Part shown: positions 16,314 through 25,821 of the stretch, one piece after another
How the letters are laid out: the number at the start of each line of letters is the position of its first letter
Numbering within the stretch: the stretch's first letter is position 1
Assembly: GCF_900103215.1 (NCBI RefSeq)
Contig: NZ_FNGV01000001.1
Coordinates: 372,001 to 436,000 of the forward strand
Direction of reading: 5' to 3'
Length of the DNA stretch: 64,000 nt
From: Kriegella aquimaris
GTDB taxonomy: Bacteria > Bacteroidota > Bacteroidia > Flavobacteriales > Flavobacteriaceae
Notes under the pieces: generated by a model
What the model saw: only the letters and a program-made list of their open reading frames with translations
What the model was told of the DNA's origin: nothing
Databases searched by the model: none
Position numbers and translations under genes: made by a program

Positions 16314-17756
16314 ATGAAAAAATTCCGAACTCAAGAATTTGTCATTGGAGGAGTCATCCTCTTCATTATTCTATTGGCTTCAGTTTTTCATTATCCAATT
16401 TATTTTGAGGATGTACTTACACTTCGCCAAAATTCTGATTTTGGTGTTCAAATAGATTTTTTTCGCATCCTCTTTGAGCCTATTTTAGGACCACTACTCT
16501 ATCTTAATAGAACCTTATATCCTTTGACGGAAGTTCCCCTCACCTTCTTATGGATTCTTATTTTTTATGTTACGACCGCCATAGTGAAAGCCCTCAGGCA
16601 ATCCTCTGATAAAAAAAGAAAAATTCTAAATGTTTTAATCGATTTGCCCATGCTTAGCGGGCTCTCCTTTACAGTATTTGTCGTTATTTTATTTATACCG
16701 CTCCCCAACAATACCATTGTAAATAATTCAAAGGATTCAATTTTAGTAACGACCCATGCCCATACGGAATTCAGTCACGACGGATTGATTTCTCAAGAGA
16801 AAATGTGGGAATACCACAAGAGAAATGGTTTCGATGCTTTTTTTATAACTGATCATGCTCATCATAAAAAAAGTCTTGCCTTTGTACAAAAACAGAGAAA
16901 TGGAGACATTCCCCAAAAACCGCTAGTCATGGTGGGCCAAGAATATTCGGGTAGCAATCACATGAGTCTCTTGGGTTTAGATGGCAGCTTTGAAACCAAA
17001 GATATGGATGATAATTCTGTAATTGACTCCGTACATAACAATGGTGGTGCAGTACTAATAAACCACTGGTTCGATGGTAAGGGTAAAGCCAAAGAATTTT
17101 ATGCCTCAATGGGTGTCGATGGTTTTGAAATCGAGAATGTCGGTAAAGAACTCTATTATAATAGAGCGTTATTTAAAGAATTAAAAGAATTCTGTATAGC
17201 GAATAACCTTATGATGGTTGGCGGCCTGGATTTTCATGGGTACGGTAGGGTCTGCTCACTTTACAATGCTTTTGAAATACCGAATTGGCAAAATCTCGAT
17301 GCATGCTCTAAAGAAAAAGCTATTTTAAATATTCTAAAAAACGGACCACAAAACAAATTGCAGATTCTCATGTATAAGGATCGTCCCTTTTATACAGAAT
17401 CCAACTTATTCCTCAGGCCTTTTTTTACCCTCGTAAATTATTTCAGAACATTGAACGGTTTACAAGTTTTATCTTGGATTCTCTGGTTGCTTGCTCTATG
17501 GGTTGCTGTAAACCGCAAAAACAAAATTTTCATAAATCAGAGTAACACATTTTCAATTCTGTCCGTTATAAGTTCTGCATTTCTAATGATCCTATCCATA
17601 ATTTACTATTACAGAGGAAATGCCGTGGAAGGCTACAGCAAGGTATATTCCGAATACAGTTGGTTGCTGGGTCCTATCGGCGTTGTACTTTTTATCTACG
17701 CAGGTGCGGTATGGCTTTTTCGAACTCTTCGCGCCACGAAAACAGAACTTCCGTAA
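16314..17756 (+). CDS. Membrane protein with a PHP-type phosphoesterase domain
   Basis: A 480-residue protein with hydrophobic segments at about residues 10-28, 50-65, 73-92 and 110-128, a PHP-like metal-dependent domain at about 140-345, and three C-terminal segments (about 387-404, 412-432, 442-465). Metal-binding motifs are HAHTEFSHDG, TDHAHH, GQEYSG, NHW and GLDFHGYGR. Positive residues (KALRQSSDKKRK, NRKNK) favour a topology in which the second segment does not cross and the PHP domain is periplasmic. Its stop overlaps the GH31 start by one base (TAATG), so the two proteins are probably translationally coupled. Substrate unknown. Confidence 0.8.
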   Translation: MKKFRTQEFVIGGVILFIILLASVFHYPIYFEDVLTLRQNSDFGVQIDFFRILFEPILGPLLYLNRTLYPLTEVPLTFLWILIFYVTTAIVKALRQSSDKKRKILNVLIDLPMLSGLSFTVFVVILFIPLPNNTIVNNSKDSILVTTHAHTEFSHDGLISQEKMWEYHKRNGFDAFFITDHAHHKKSLAFVQKQRNGDIPQKPLVMVGQEYSGSNHMSLLGLDGSFETKDMDDNSVIDSVHNNGGAVLINHWFDGKGKAKEFYASMGVDGFEIENVGKELYYNRALFKELKEFCIANNLMMVGGLDFHGYGRVCSLYNAFEIPNWQNLDACSKEKAILNILKNGPQNKLQILMYKDRPFYTESNLFLRPFFTLVNYFRTLNGLQVLSWILWLLALWVAVNRKNKIFINQSNTFSILSVISSAFLMILSIIYYYRGNAVEGYSKVYSEYSWLLGPIGVVLFIYAGAVWLFRTLRATKTELP

Positions 17757-19528
17757 TGATTAAAAAGGTGTTAAAAATAACGGTTTGGTTTTTAGTGCCG
17801 CTTTCGATTATTGTATATTTCTATTGGGTACTTCCTTTTTGGGGCATGCCCTTTAACGCTCAGCGGCATGGCAATCCTCCGCTGACACCGGCTTGGGCAT
17901 TGGAATGTTGGTTATGGGAAGACGATGTGAATACCTCCGATTATGTTGATGAATTGCTTTTAGGATATCGAGAACACGACATACCCGTACGCACTATTTT
18001 GTTGGACAGCCCATGGTCATTGCGGTACAACGATTTCAAAATCGACACCAGTCGTTATAAAAATCCTGATGTTTGGTTTAAAAATTTAGAAGACAACGAT
18101 TATCGCGTTGTACTTTGGATGACTTCTATGGTCAATAGTTTTAGTAAAGACACAAAGATTCAAGATGACAAAGCTTGGTATGACCAAGCCATGAATAAGG
18201 GTTATTTAGCCAAATCTAAGGAACCTGATTCTTGGTGGAAAGGAAAAGGAGGTTTTATTGATTATGAAAATCATGAAGCCATGAAATGGTGGCACGAGCT
18301 CCAACAAAAAGTTTTCGATCTCGGAATTGATGGATGGAAATTAGACGGCACCGCTACCCTTTTTATGCATAAAATTGGAGGGGTGCCCTTCTTCTACAAG
18401 AAAACCAAGAACGGTTTGATGACGACAAGAACCTATATGGACCATTATTACCGTCAAGAATATCGCCATGGACTAACACAAAATCCGGAATTTGTGACTG
18501 TTTCGAGGTCGATGGATCGTTGGTTTCACCCAGAGGGTTTTGCTCCAATTGATGCGTCCCCAGTAAATTGGGTAGGTGACCAAAAGCATGAATGGGTCAC
18601 CAGCGAGATGATGCAAGAACAGGATGATTCTCAAAAAGATATCGCTTTGGACGGGGTACAGGGCTTCGAATCCGCAATACAAAGTATTTTAAAGAGTGCC
18701 GAATTGGGCTACAATATTGTCGGTTCTGATATTGCCGGGTTTTCAGGAAAAGAAATTCCCCCAAGACTATATATTCGATGGGCTCAATTTTCAACGTTCT
18801 GTGGTTTATTTCTTAATGGCGGTCATGGGGAAAGAAGGCTTTGGAAAAGAACTTCGCAAGAATTGGAAATTATAAGAAAATACGCTTGGTTGCACACCGA
18901 ATTCGTTCCGTACATGTACCATTACGTGATAACCGCACACGATGGTGGACGAAGGTTGCAAGTGCCATTGAAAAATGGCAAGTACCATTATATGTTCGGT
19001 GATGATTTTCTAATCGCTCCTATTTATGTTGACTCAAAAAATAGGGAAGTCCATTTACCTGAAGGGAAGTGGCGCTATTTTTTTAATGATGACGCGTTAC
19101 TCAAAGGGCCGCAAGTATTTAAAAAAGAATTTCCTTTAGAAGAGTTTCCTGTATATATAAAAGAGGGAGCCATAGTGCCTTTACACGTCAAAAGAGATTA
19201 CTCTGGTTTCGGAAATGAGGGTTCTGAAGGTTTTACCACTATATTGATATATCCGGAAGCGCAAAATAGTTTTGATTACTTTGACCCTAAAACGAAAAAG
19301 AAAACCAAGATTCGTTATGAAAAGAAAAACCGGAACTTAAATGTGTTTTTTGAAGTAAATAAAATTCCACATATTTTGAGAATTCATTCCGAAGCACCTC
19401 CAAAAAAAGTGCATTTTAACAACCACGAACTGGATTCACAATTCTGGAGTTACGACATCAAAAAGCATAAAATAAAGATTGTTTCTTCACTGCCGTACAA
19501 TAAAGGCAGTTATAGCATAGACTTTTGA
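17756..19528 (+). CDS. Glycoside hydrolase family 31 enzyme, membrane-anchored
   Basis: A 590-residue GH31 enzyme (alpha-glucosidase/alpha-xylosidase superfamily, retaining). A transmembrane helix at about residues 8-28 with KK before it predicts a periplasmic catalytic domain. The (beta/alpha)8 barrel begins almost at once (WALECWLWEDD at 47); the likely nucleophile is D197 in DGWKLDGT and the likely acid/base is D325 in GSDIAGF, with FLNGGHGERR beyond. C-terminal beta domains follow (about 430-590). The usual N-terminal beta-sandwich is absent. The start ATG at 17756 overlaps the PHP stop; an upstream frame from 17660 lies inside the PHP gene and is rejected. Confidence 0.9.
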   Translation: MIKKVLKITVWFLVPLSIIVYFYWVLPFWGMPFNAQRHGNPPLTPAWALECWLWEDDVNTSDYVDELLLGYREHDIPVRTILLDSPWSLRYNDFKIDTSRYKNPDVWFKNLEDNDYRVVLWMTSMVNSFSKDTKIQDDKAWYDQAMNKGYLAKSKEPDSWWKGKGGFIDYENHEAMKWWHELQQKVFDLGIDGWKLDGTATLFMHKIGGVPFFYKKTKNGLMTTRTYMDHYYRQEYRHGLTQNPEFVTVSRSMDRWFHPEGFAPIDASPVNWVGDQKHEWVTSEMMQEQDDSQKDIALDGVQGFESAIQSILKSAELGYNIVGSDIAGFSGKEIPPRLYIRWAQFSTFCGLFLNGGHGERRLWKRTSQELEIIRKYAWLHTEFVPYMYHYVITAHDGGRRLQVPLKNGKYHYMFGDDFLIAPIYVDSKNREVHLPEGKWRYFFNDDALLKGPQVFKKEFPLEEFPVYIKEGAIVPLHVKRDYSGFGNEGSEGFTTILIYPEAQNSFDYFDPKTKKKTKIRYEKKNRNLNVFFEVNKIPHILRIHSEAPPKKVHFNNHELDSQFWSYDIKKHKIKIVSSLPYNKGSYSIDF

Positions 19529-19572
19529 CGAATTAGAAAAACTACATAAAAGAACACATGCCGTCGGAAGAA

Positions 19573-20529
19573 TTAATTAGGCCGGCTGTAGGCCATTTCA
19601 GGATTTTTTAATTGTTGTTCCCTAAATAACCGCTGTTGTTGTTTTACCGTTAATGTAGAACCATCATGGCTCCATCCTGGAGGTCCGAAAATATACATCA
19701 GCTTGTGCGAGAATTTTTTAGCCCTCTTGACATCCTTCCAAATATCTTTATATTCATGGGTGAGAATAACAATAGGATTATAGGAGTCGGGAGAATGAAT
19801 AACTCCGTATTTCACATCTACATCATCATCCAATTCTTTCCAAGTTCCGAAAATTTTATCAAAAATATTTAGGAAGCCACCGTGGTTCTTATCCAAATAC
19901 TCAACATTTTGGGCATGGTGCACTTGGTGCATGGTATGGGTATTAAAAACTTTCTCGATCCATCCCATTTTGGGTACATACACTGAGTGTAGTTGAAATT
20001 GCCATAAGGCCTCTATACCCAAACATACAACAACCATTTCAGGCGGAAAACCTAAGGCCGGCATCCACATATAGAACAAAGGCTTATATAGAATTGTAAA
20101 CCATCCATTACGTACCGCAGTACCTAAATTAAAATTATCGGACGAATGGTGAACAATGTGTGCCGCCCATAAAACACGGACTTCGTGGTTCGCGCGATGA
20201 AACCAATAATACGTAAAGTCATCGGCCAGCTGACAGAGCAACCATACATACCAGGCATAACTAAATGATTGATATCCCATTACGTTAGTGCGAACACCAT
20301 CAACTAAAGGATTAAACAACTCATAGGTATAGTCAAACAATACAATAGCAAAGATAACTTTGAACAAGGGGCCTATAATGGCAGACCCGACTCCCATGAA
20401 GCCGCTGGCGAATAAGTCTTTCCAGACATACAAATGATCATCACCATGGGTCTTGCTATAGGTGATTTCCAATAAAATAAAGGCTATAAAACAGGGTACG
20501 CCGTACACCAAGGGGTTGGTAAGATCCAT
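19573..20529 (-). CDS. Sterol desaturase/fatty acid hydroxylase family protein
   Basis: A 318-residue integral-membrane di-iron enzyme. Histidine boxes are visible in order: WFHRANHE, AAHIVHHSSDN and HTMHQVHHAQN, which coordinate the two irons in this superfamily. Several hydrophobic segments occupy residues about 5-20, 40-70, 90-110 and 150-180. Relatives hydroxylate or desaturate fatty acids, sterols, carotenoids or ether lipids; the lipid here is not known. The gene lies convergent with the GH31 gene and is followed on the other side by mscL, with which it shares no clear operon. Confidence 0.9.
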   Translation of the reverse strand: MDLTNPLVYGVPCFIAFILLEITYSKTHGDDHLYVWKDLFASGFMGVGSAIIGPLFKVIFAIVLFDYTYELFNPLVDGVRTNVMGYQSFSYAWYVWLLCQLADDFTYYWFHRANHEVRVLWAAHIVHHSSDNFNLGTAVRNGWFTILYKPLFYMWMPALGFPPEMVVVCLGIEALWQFQLHSVYVPKMGWIEKVFNTHTMHQVHHAQNVEYLDKNHGGFLNIFDKIFGTWKELDDDVDVKYGVIHSPDSYNPIVILTHEYKDIWKDVKRAKKFSHKLMYIFGPPGWSHDGSTLTVKQQQRLFREQQLKNPEMAYSRPN

Positions 20530-20643
20530 TTCTTTTAAAAAAATTTGGTTAAAGATAAGAATATTAACTGCTAAATAAGAACTTGCTAACTGATTGGGCT
20601 AATTTTAACCTTAAAAATCATGTTTTTGATCGATGAAAGGTAA

Positions 20644-21075
20644 TTATTGCCATTTCTTTTTCATAAGTTCATTTTGTTCTTTCATCAATTTCTCCATTTT
20701 TGAAAGCAGCTCGATATTCTTGGGAGTTTCAACTTCAAGGTCATCAGGGTTTTCAGCTTTATTCCTGAATCGATTCATAAATTTTAATACTACAAAAATC
20801 GTCAATGCGATTATACCAAAATCAATCAGCACTTCAATCAATTCGCCATAGCCAATCGCAATTTCAATAACATCTCCGTGTGCCTCTCGCAAAACAAACT
20901 TCCAATTGGAAAAATGTACATCATCAGTCATTAGCGACAATGGGGGCATAACCACCTTCTTAACGAGCACATTCACCACATTATTAAAAGCCGTACCTAT
21001 GATTATACCAATGGCCATATCGACCATATTACCTTTAACCGCAAAATTCTTAAATTCTTGAAAGAAGCTTTTCAT
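20644..21075 (-). CDS. mscL: Large-conductance mechanosensitive channel
   Basis: MscL is a pentameric inner-membrane channel that opens on hypo-osmotic shock. The 143 residues show the amphipathic N-terminal helix FFQEFKNFAVKGN, TM1 with DMAIGIIIGTAFNNVV, the periplasmic loop, TM2 (about 85-105, DFGIIALTIFVVLKFMN) and a charged C-terminal helical bundle. The start lies four bases after the parC stop, so it is probably expressed from the topoisomerase transcript. Length is typical. Confidence 0.95.
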   Translation of the reverse strand: MKSFFQEFKNFAVKGNMVDMAIGIIIGTAFNNVVNVLVKKVVMPPLSLMTDDVHFSNWKFVLREAHGDVIEIAIGYGELIEVLIDFGIIALTIFVVLKFMNRFRNKAENPDDLEVETPKNIELLSKMEKLMKEQNELMKKKWQ

Positions 21076-21079
21076 CTAA

Positions 21080-23761
21080 TTAAAATAAGGTTGTCTGCCC
21101 CTCACCTTCTTCATCGTCACTTTCTTCATCGTCACTTGAAGATTTTTTGGTTGGGTTCGCAGTTTCATTTGAAGTATCTTTTTTTGCATCGGAAACTACG
21201 TTTTCTTCCTCAATCACCTCAATTTCCTCTGTTTTAGGAGCTTCGGGCAACTCGTACGGCAGCGGTTCCAATGCATTAATTTCCAATACTTTTTCTTTGG
21301 TCAATTGGTTGCCCATAGCACTTATGCCCTTGATAGAAATAAATTCCTCTAGATTCAATTCTAAATTCTCCTTTCTATCCTGTCCTCTCTTTTTAGCGTA
21401 GACTACTTCGGCCCTCGGGCGATAATCGGTAAAAACAGTTTCTAAATGTGACTTTGGATGATCAGTAATAATATTTTCTTCCTTATCAGGATGATCGATT
21501 AAAAAGCGCTTCACATAAAATAACTCTTTTTCACCTTCCCAATATATGGCCGTCAATGGTTTTTTTGGCACCCACTTTTCCAACACTATCATTTCATCAT
21601 CAAAACGGAGTGTCAGTTCGGGAATAAGGGTTTTAACGGTGCCGTTCGGGTTTACGATCAACAAACGGTCCTCACTGGTAAATTCTCCTAAAAATTCACC
21701 CCTTCCATCGATATTCAATCGCTGCACGGTATCATCAAACCACAATTTACGAGGCTTTAAAGTCGATAAGCCCTTCTCTTTCAGTTCAATTCTTTTTACC
21801 GAATACTTGGTAACGATATTGCCTTTCGATGCTCTTCCCTTGATCAGTACATCGGCAAAATCAATATCCCATTTTAATTTTTTAATACTGCCTACCTGAC
21901 GAAGATTCACGGTCACCACCTCGGCTTCCCCATTAGGGTTTGCTGAAAAATATAGTACATCTGTACCCGCTTTTCCTGTACCCAACTCATAAGCCCGGTC
22001 TCTGGTTATACTGGTAACCGCAAAACGTTTGATATGGGTAGGACCTCCTTTTCCATCTTTGTAAATCATATTATAGATGGTACGCTTATCTTTCTTCTTG
22101 AAAACCGCCACATAAAGAATGTTCTTGCCGACAAAGGTCTTGGAATCAACCTTGGTAACCATCATTTGCCCATCTTTGGTGAAAACGATGATGTCATCAA
22201 TATCACTGCAATCGGTAACATATTCATCGCGGCGAAGTGACGTACCCACAAAACCTTCTTCTCGATTTACATAAAGTTTGGTGTTGCGTATAACTACTTT
22301 GGTAGCCTCAATATCATCAAAAACCCTAATTTCTGATTTGCGTTCCCTACCCTTTCCATATGTTTCCTTTAGGTTCTTAAAATAGTCAATGGCAAAATCA
22401 ACCAAGTTTGCCAAATGGTGTTTTACTTCCGCTATCCTTCGTTCGAGGTTATCTAAATTTTCTTGGGCCTTACCCAAATCGAATTTTGAGATTCTTTTGA
22501 TACGAATTTCCGTCAACCGTACGATATCCTCTTCGGTTACTGCACGTCTCAAATGTTTAGTAAAAGGTTTTAGCCCCTTATCTATGGCATTTATTACGCC
22601 CTCCCAAGTTTCTTCTTCCTCTATGTCGCGGTAGATCCGATTTTCAATAAATATACGTTCTAAAGAAGCAAAATGCCATTGCTCTTCAAGTTCTGACAGC
22701 TGAATTTCAAGCTCCTTTTTCAGTAATTCGACTGTTGCATCGGTCGAGCGTTCCAGCATTTCAGTGACTCCAATAAAAAGAGGTTTATTATCTTCGATAA
22801 TACACCCTAAAGGCGAAATTGACGATTCACAGGAGGTAAAGGCATATAGGGCATCAATAGTTTTATCAGGAGATATTCCATTGGGGAGGTGTACTAGTAT
22901 TTCGACCTCCGCCGCCGTATTATCCTCTATTTTTTTAATTTTTATCTTCCCTTTATCATTGGCCTTTAGTATAGAATCTATTAAAGTAGAGGTATTAGTA
23001 CCGTATGGTATCTCATTAATTACCAGTGTATTTTTATCGTATTGTGAAATTTTAGCACGAACACGAACTTTACCGCCACGTAGCCCATCATTGTAATTGG
23101 CAATATCGATGATGCCCGCTGTCGGAAAGTCAGGAAATAATTTAAACCGTTGGCCTTTGAGGTGTTTAATCGAGGCATCGATCAATTCAATGAAATTATG
23201 CGGAAGTATTTTTGTGGAAAGCCCCACAGCGATTCCTTCGGCACCCTGAGCCAATAGTAATGGGAATTTTACCGGCAGGTTTACGGGTTCTTTCTTTCGT
23301 CCGTCATAAGACGACTGCCACTCGGTTATTTTAGGACTAAAAACAACTTCAAGGGCGAATTTTGAAAGGCGGGCCTCAATATATCGGGAAGCCGCAGCTC
23401 GATCACCTGTTAATATATTACCCCAGTTCCCTTGGGTATCGATCAATAGTTCTTTTTGACCAATTTGTACCATGGCATCTGCAATACTGGCATCCCCATG
23501 GGGGTGATATTGCATTGTATGCCCAACCACATTGGCCACCTTGTTATATCTGCCGTCGTCAAGATCTTTTAGGGAATGCATAATTCTACGTTGCACCGGC
23601 TTAAAACCATCTTCGATGGCGGGTACCGCACGCTCTAAAATAACGTAGGAAGCATAATCTAAAAACCAATCTTTATACATTCCTGAAATACGGGTAAGCG
23701 CTTCGTTGGAATCGTCGGGGTTTTCGTTTTGTAAATTGTTTAGCTCTTCATTATCTTCCAT
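21080..23761 (-). CDS. parC: DNA topoisomerase IV subunit A
   Basis: The 893-residue subunit performs DNA cleavage and religation in the type II topoisomerase that decatenates daughter chromosomes. The catalytic tyrosine is Y127 in SRYIEARL, preceded by the GHTMQYHPHGDASIADAM segment. A coiled-coil/tower region (about 360-450) and a C-terminal DNA-wrapping domain follow, ending in an acidic tail (DDEESDDEE) and QTTLF. It could be called a GyrA-like protein, but pairing with the adjacent ParE-type B subunit and lack of the strict GyrA box favour ParC. It starts 31 bases after the parE stop. Confidence 0.93.
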   Translation of the reverse strand: MEDNEELNNLQNENPDDSNEALTRISGMYKDWFLDYASYVILERAVPAIEDGFKPVQRRIMHSLKDLDDGRYNKVANVVGHTMQYHPHGDASIADAMVQIGQKELLIDTQGNWGNILTGDRAAASRYIEARLSKFALEVVFSPKITEWQSSYDGRKKEPVNLPVKFPLLLAQGAEGIAVGLSTKILPHNFIELIDASIKHLKGQRFKLFPDFPTAGIIDIANYNDGLRGGKVRVRAKISQYDKNTLVINEIPYGTNTSTLIDSILKANDKGKIKIKKIEDNTAAEVEILVHLPNGISPDKTIDALYAFTSCESSISPLGCIIEDNKPLFIGVTEMLERSTDATVELLKKELEIQLSELEEQWHFASLERIFIENRIYRDIEEEETWEGVINAIDKGLKPFTKHLRRAVTEEDIVRLTEIRIKRISKFDLGKAQENLDNLERRIAEVKHHLANLVDFAIDYFKNLKETYGKGRERKSEIRVFDDIEATKVVIRNTKLYVNREEGFVGTSLRRDEYVTDCSDIDDIIVFTKDGQMMVTKVDSKTFVGKNILYVAVFKKKDKRTIYNMIYKDGKGGPTHIKRFAVTSITRDRAYELGTGKAGTDVLYFSANPNGEAEVVTVNLRQVGSIKKLKWDIDFADVLIKGRASKGNIVTKYSVKRIELKEKGLSTLKPRKLWFDDTVQRLNIDGRGEFLGEFTSEDRLLIVNPNGTVKTLIPELTLRFDDEMIVLEKWVPKKPLTAIYWEGEKELFYVKRFLIDHPDKEENIITDHPKSHLETVFTDYRPRAEVVYAKKRGQDRKENLELNLEEFISIKGISAMGNQLTKEKVLEINALEPLPYELPEAPKTEEIEVIEEENVVSDAKKDTSNETANPTKKSSSDDEESDDEEGEGQTTLF

Positions 23762-23792
23762 AAAGAAGAATTCGTATTAGTTTGGTTTATAA

Positions 23793-25646
23793 TCAATTAT
23801 TTTCTATTAAATCAATCTCGACTTTAAGGTTGTTGATAATAAATTCTTGCCGGTCTGGCGTATTTTTACCCATATAGAAATTCAATAATTCTTCTATAGA
23901 CATGGCCTTATCGAGCATCACCGGTTCCAATCGGATGTCACCGCCGATAAAATGTTTGAATTCATCTGGAGATATTTCTCCCAACCCCTTAAAACGCGTT
24001 ATTTCTGGTTTTCCTGAAAGTTTGCCGATGGCATTTCTTCGCTCTTCCTCACTATAACAATATATCGTTTCCTTCTTATTTCGTACTCGAAACAAAGGTG
24101 TTTGCAAAATATACAAATGGTTTTCCTTTATTAGTTCAGGGAAAAACTGAAGGAAAAAAGTAATCAATAACAAACGAATATGCATTCCATCGACATCGGC
24201 ATCCGTTGCTATAACAATATTGTTATAACGCAGGTCTTCCATCGATTCTTCGATATTGAGAGCCGCCTGCAACAAATTGAATTCCTCGTTTTCGTATACG
24301 ATTTTTTTGGACATTCCATACGAATTCAAAGGCTTTCCGCGAAGACTAAAAACCGCTTGCGTATTTACATCACGTGATTTCGTTATCGAACCTGAAGCCG
24401 AATCACCCTCGGTAATAAATAAGGTACTATCCAACCTTCGATCATGTTTCATGTCACCCAAATGCACCCTGCAATCGCGTAGCTTCTTATTGTGCAAGTT
24501 TGCTTTTTTAGCACGATCACGTGCCAGTTTGCGAATACCCGAAAGCTCTTTACGCTCTTTTTCGGCCATCATAATCTTGCGCTGTAATCTATCTGCCGTT
24601 TCAGTATTCTTGTGTAAATAATTGTCAAGGTACTTACCGACAAAATCATTGATGTACGTACGCACGGTAGGGAAATTGCCTCCCATATCGGTAGAACCTA
24701 ATTTTGTCTTTGTCTGACTCTCGAAAACGGGCTCCATTACCTTAATCGAAATGGCCGAAATAACCGACTTTCGAATATCGGAAGCCTCATAGTTTTTCCC
24801 GTAAAAATCCCGCACCGTCTTTACCAGAGCTTCTCTAAATGCCGCCTGGTGCGTACCACCATGGGTAGTATGCTGGCCATTTACGAACGAATGATACTCT
24901 TCACTATATTGCGTTTTACTGTGGGTAATGGCTACTTCTATGTCTTCCCCTTTCAAATGAATCACGGGGTAGAGAAAATCATCCATATTGTTGTTATCCT
25001 CCAGCAAATCTTTCAGTCCGTTCTCGGAATGAAATTTTTCGCCATTAAAAAGAATACTCAGTCCTGGATTTAGGTATACATAATTTTTAAGCATGCGCTC
25101 GACATACTCATTTCTGTACTTGTACTTTTTAAATATCGTTTCGTCGGGAATGAAAGTAACCTTTGTACCACGCCTTCTCGTTGTTTCTTCTAAAAGTTCT
25201 TCATCTTTCAGTTCACCAATTTCGAACTCTGCTGATTTAGATTTACCATCGCGCGTACTTTCGACCCTGAAATAACTAGAAAGTGCATTGACCGCTTTGG
25301 TACCCACTCCATTTAAACCTACCGACTTTTTAAAGGCACGAGAATCGTACTTGCCCCCGGTGTTCATTTTTGAAACAACGTCGACCACTTTACCCAATGG
25401 AATGCCACGACCATAGTCACGCACAATCACTCGCTCCCCTTGAATCGAAATTTCTATAGTTTTTCCGGCTCCCATGACAAACTCATCAATACAGTTGTCT
25501 ATGGTTTCTTTTAAAAGAATATAAATACCGTCATCGGCCGAAGAACCATCGCCCAATTTTCCAATGTACATTCCTGGGCGCAGACGAATGTGTTCCTTCC
25601 AATCAAGCGACCGAATATTATCTTCGGTATATTGCGATTCTGCCAT
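23793..25646 (-). CDS. parE: DNA topoisomerase IV subunit B
   Basis: The 617-residue ATPase subunit of topoisomerase IV. The GHKL ATP site is seen in [21 protein letters not shown] and VRDYGRGIP with [14 protein letters not shown]; the TOPRIM domain carries EGDSASG and the DADVDGMHI metal-binding motif; [12 protein letters not shown] lies near the C terminus. It is somewhat shorter than typical GyrB and fits ParE. It is the first gene of the likely parE-parC-mscL operon. All motifs are intact. Confidence 0.94.
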   Translation of the reverse strand: MAESQYTEDNIRSLDWKEHIRLRPGMYIGKLGDGSSADDGIYILLKETIDNCIDEFVMGAGKTIEISIQGERVIVRDYGRGIPLGKVVDVVSKMNTGGKYDSRAFKKSVGLNGVGTKAVNALSSYFRVESTRDGKSKSAEFEIGELKDEELLEETTRRRGTKVTFIPDETIFKKYKYRNEYVERMLKNYVYLNPGLSILFNGEKFHSENGLKDLLEDNNNMDDFLYPVIHLKGEDIEVAITHSKTQYSEEYHSFVNGQHTTHGGTHQAAFREALVKTVRDFYGKNYEASDIRKSVISAISIKVMEPVFESQTKTKLGSTDMGGNFPTVRTYINDFVGKYLDNYLHKNTETADRLQRKIMMAEKERKELSGIRKLARDRAKKANLHNKKLRDCRVHLGDMKHDRRLDSTLFITEGDSASGSITKSRDVNTQAVFSLRGKPLNSYGMSKKIVYENEEFNLLQAALNIEESMEDLRYNNIVIATDADVDGMHIRLLLITFFLQFFPELIKENHLYILQTPLFRVRNKKETIYCYSEEERRNAIGKLSGKPEITRFKGLGEISPDEFKHFIGGDIRLEPVMLDKAMSIEELLNFYMGKNTPDRQEFIINNLKVEIDLIENN

Positions 25647-25821
25647 ACAATTAGGGTTTACTTCTGCTAATATAAAATTCTAATGCAATAATCAAAATGT
25701 GCGACAAGGAAAGTAATTAACAAAGTAAGATAAAGGCTCTATTGATAGCCAACTGAACCTAATAATATCTTCTAAGTAAAGAAAACCTTTTTTTCTGACA
25801 CCCTAGTCTACAAAACAAAGT

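Noticed and set aside
17660-17755. Longer GH31 start inside the PHP gene
   Set aside because: The extra residues are Arg/Cys-rich and lie entirely within the PHP coding sequence; the TAATG overlap gives a clean start.
22764-23096. Plus-strand frames inside parC and parE
   Set aside because: They are antisense shadows of intact, highly conserved topoisomerase genes.
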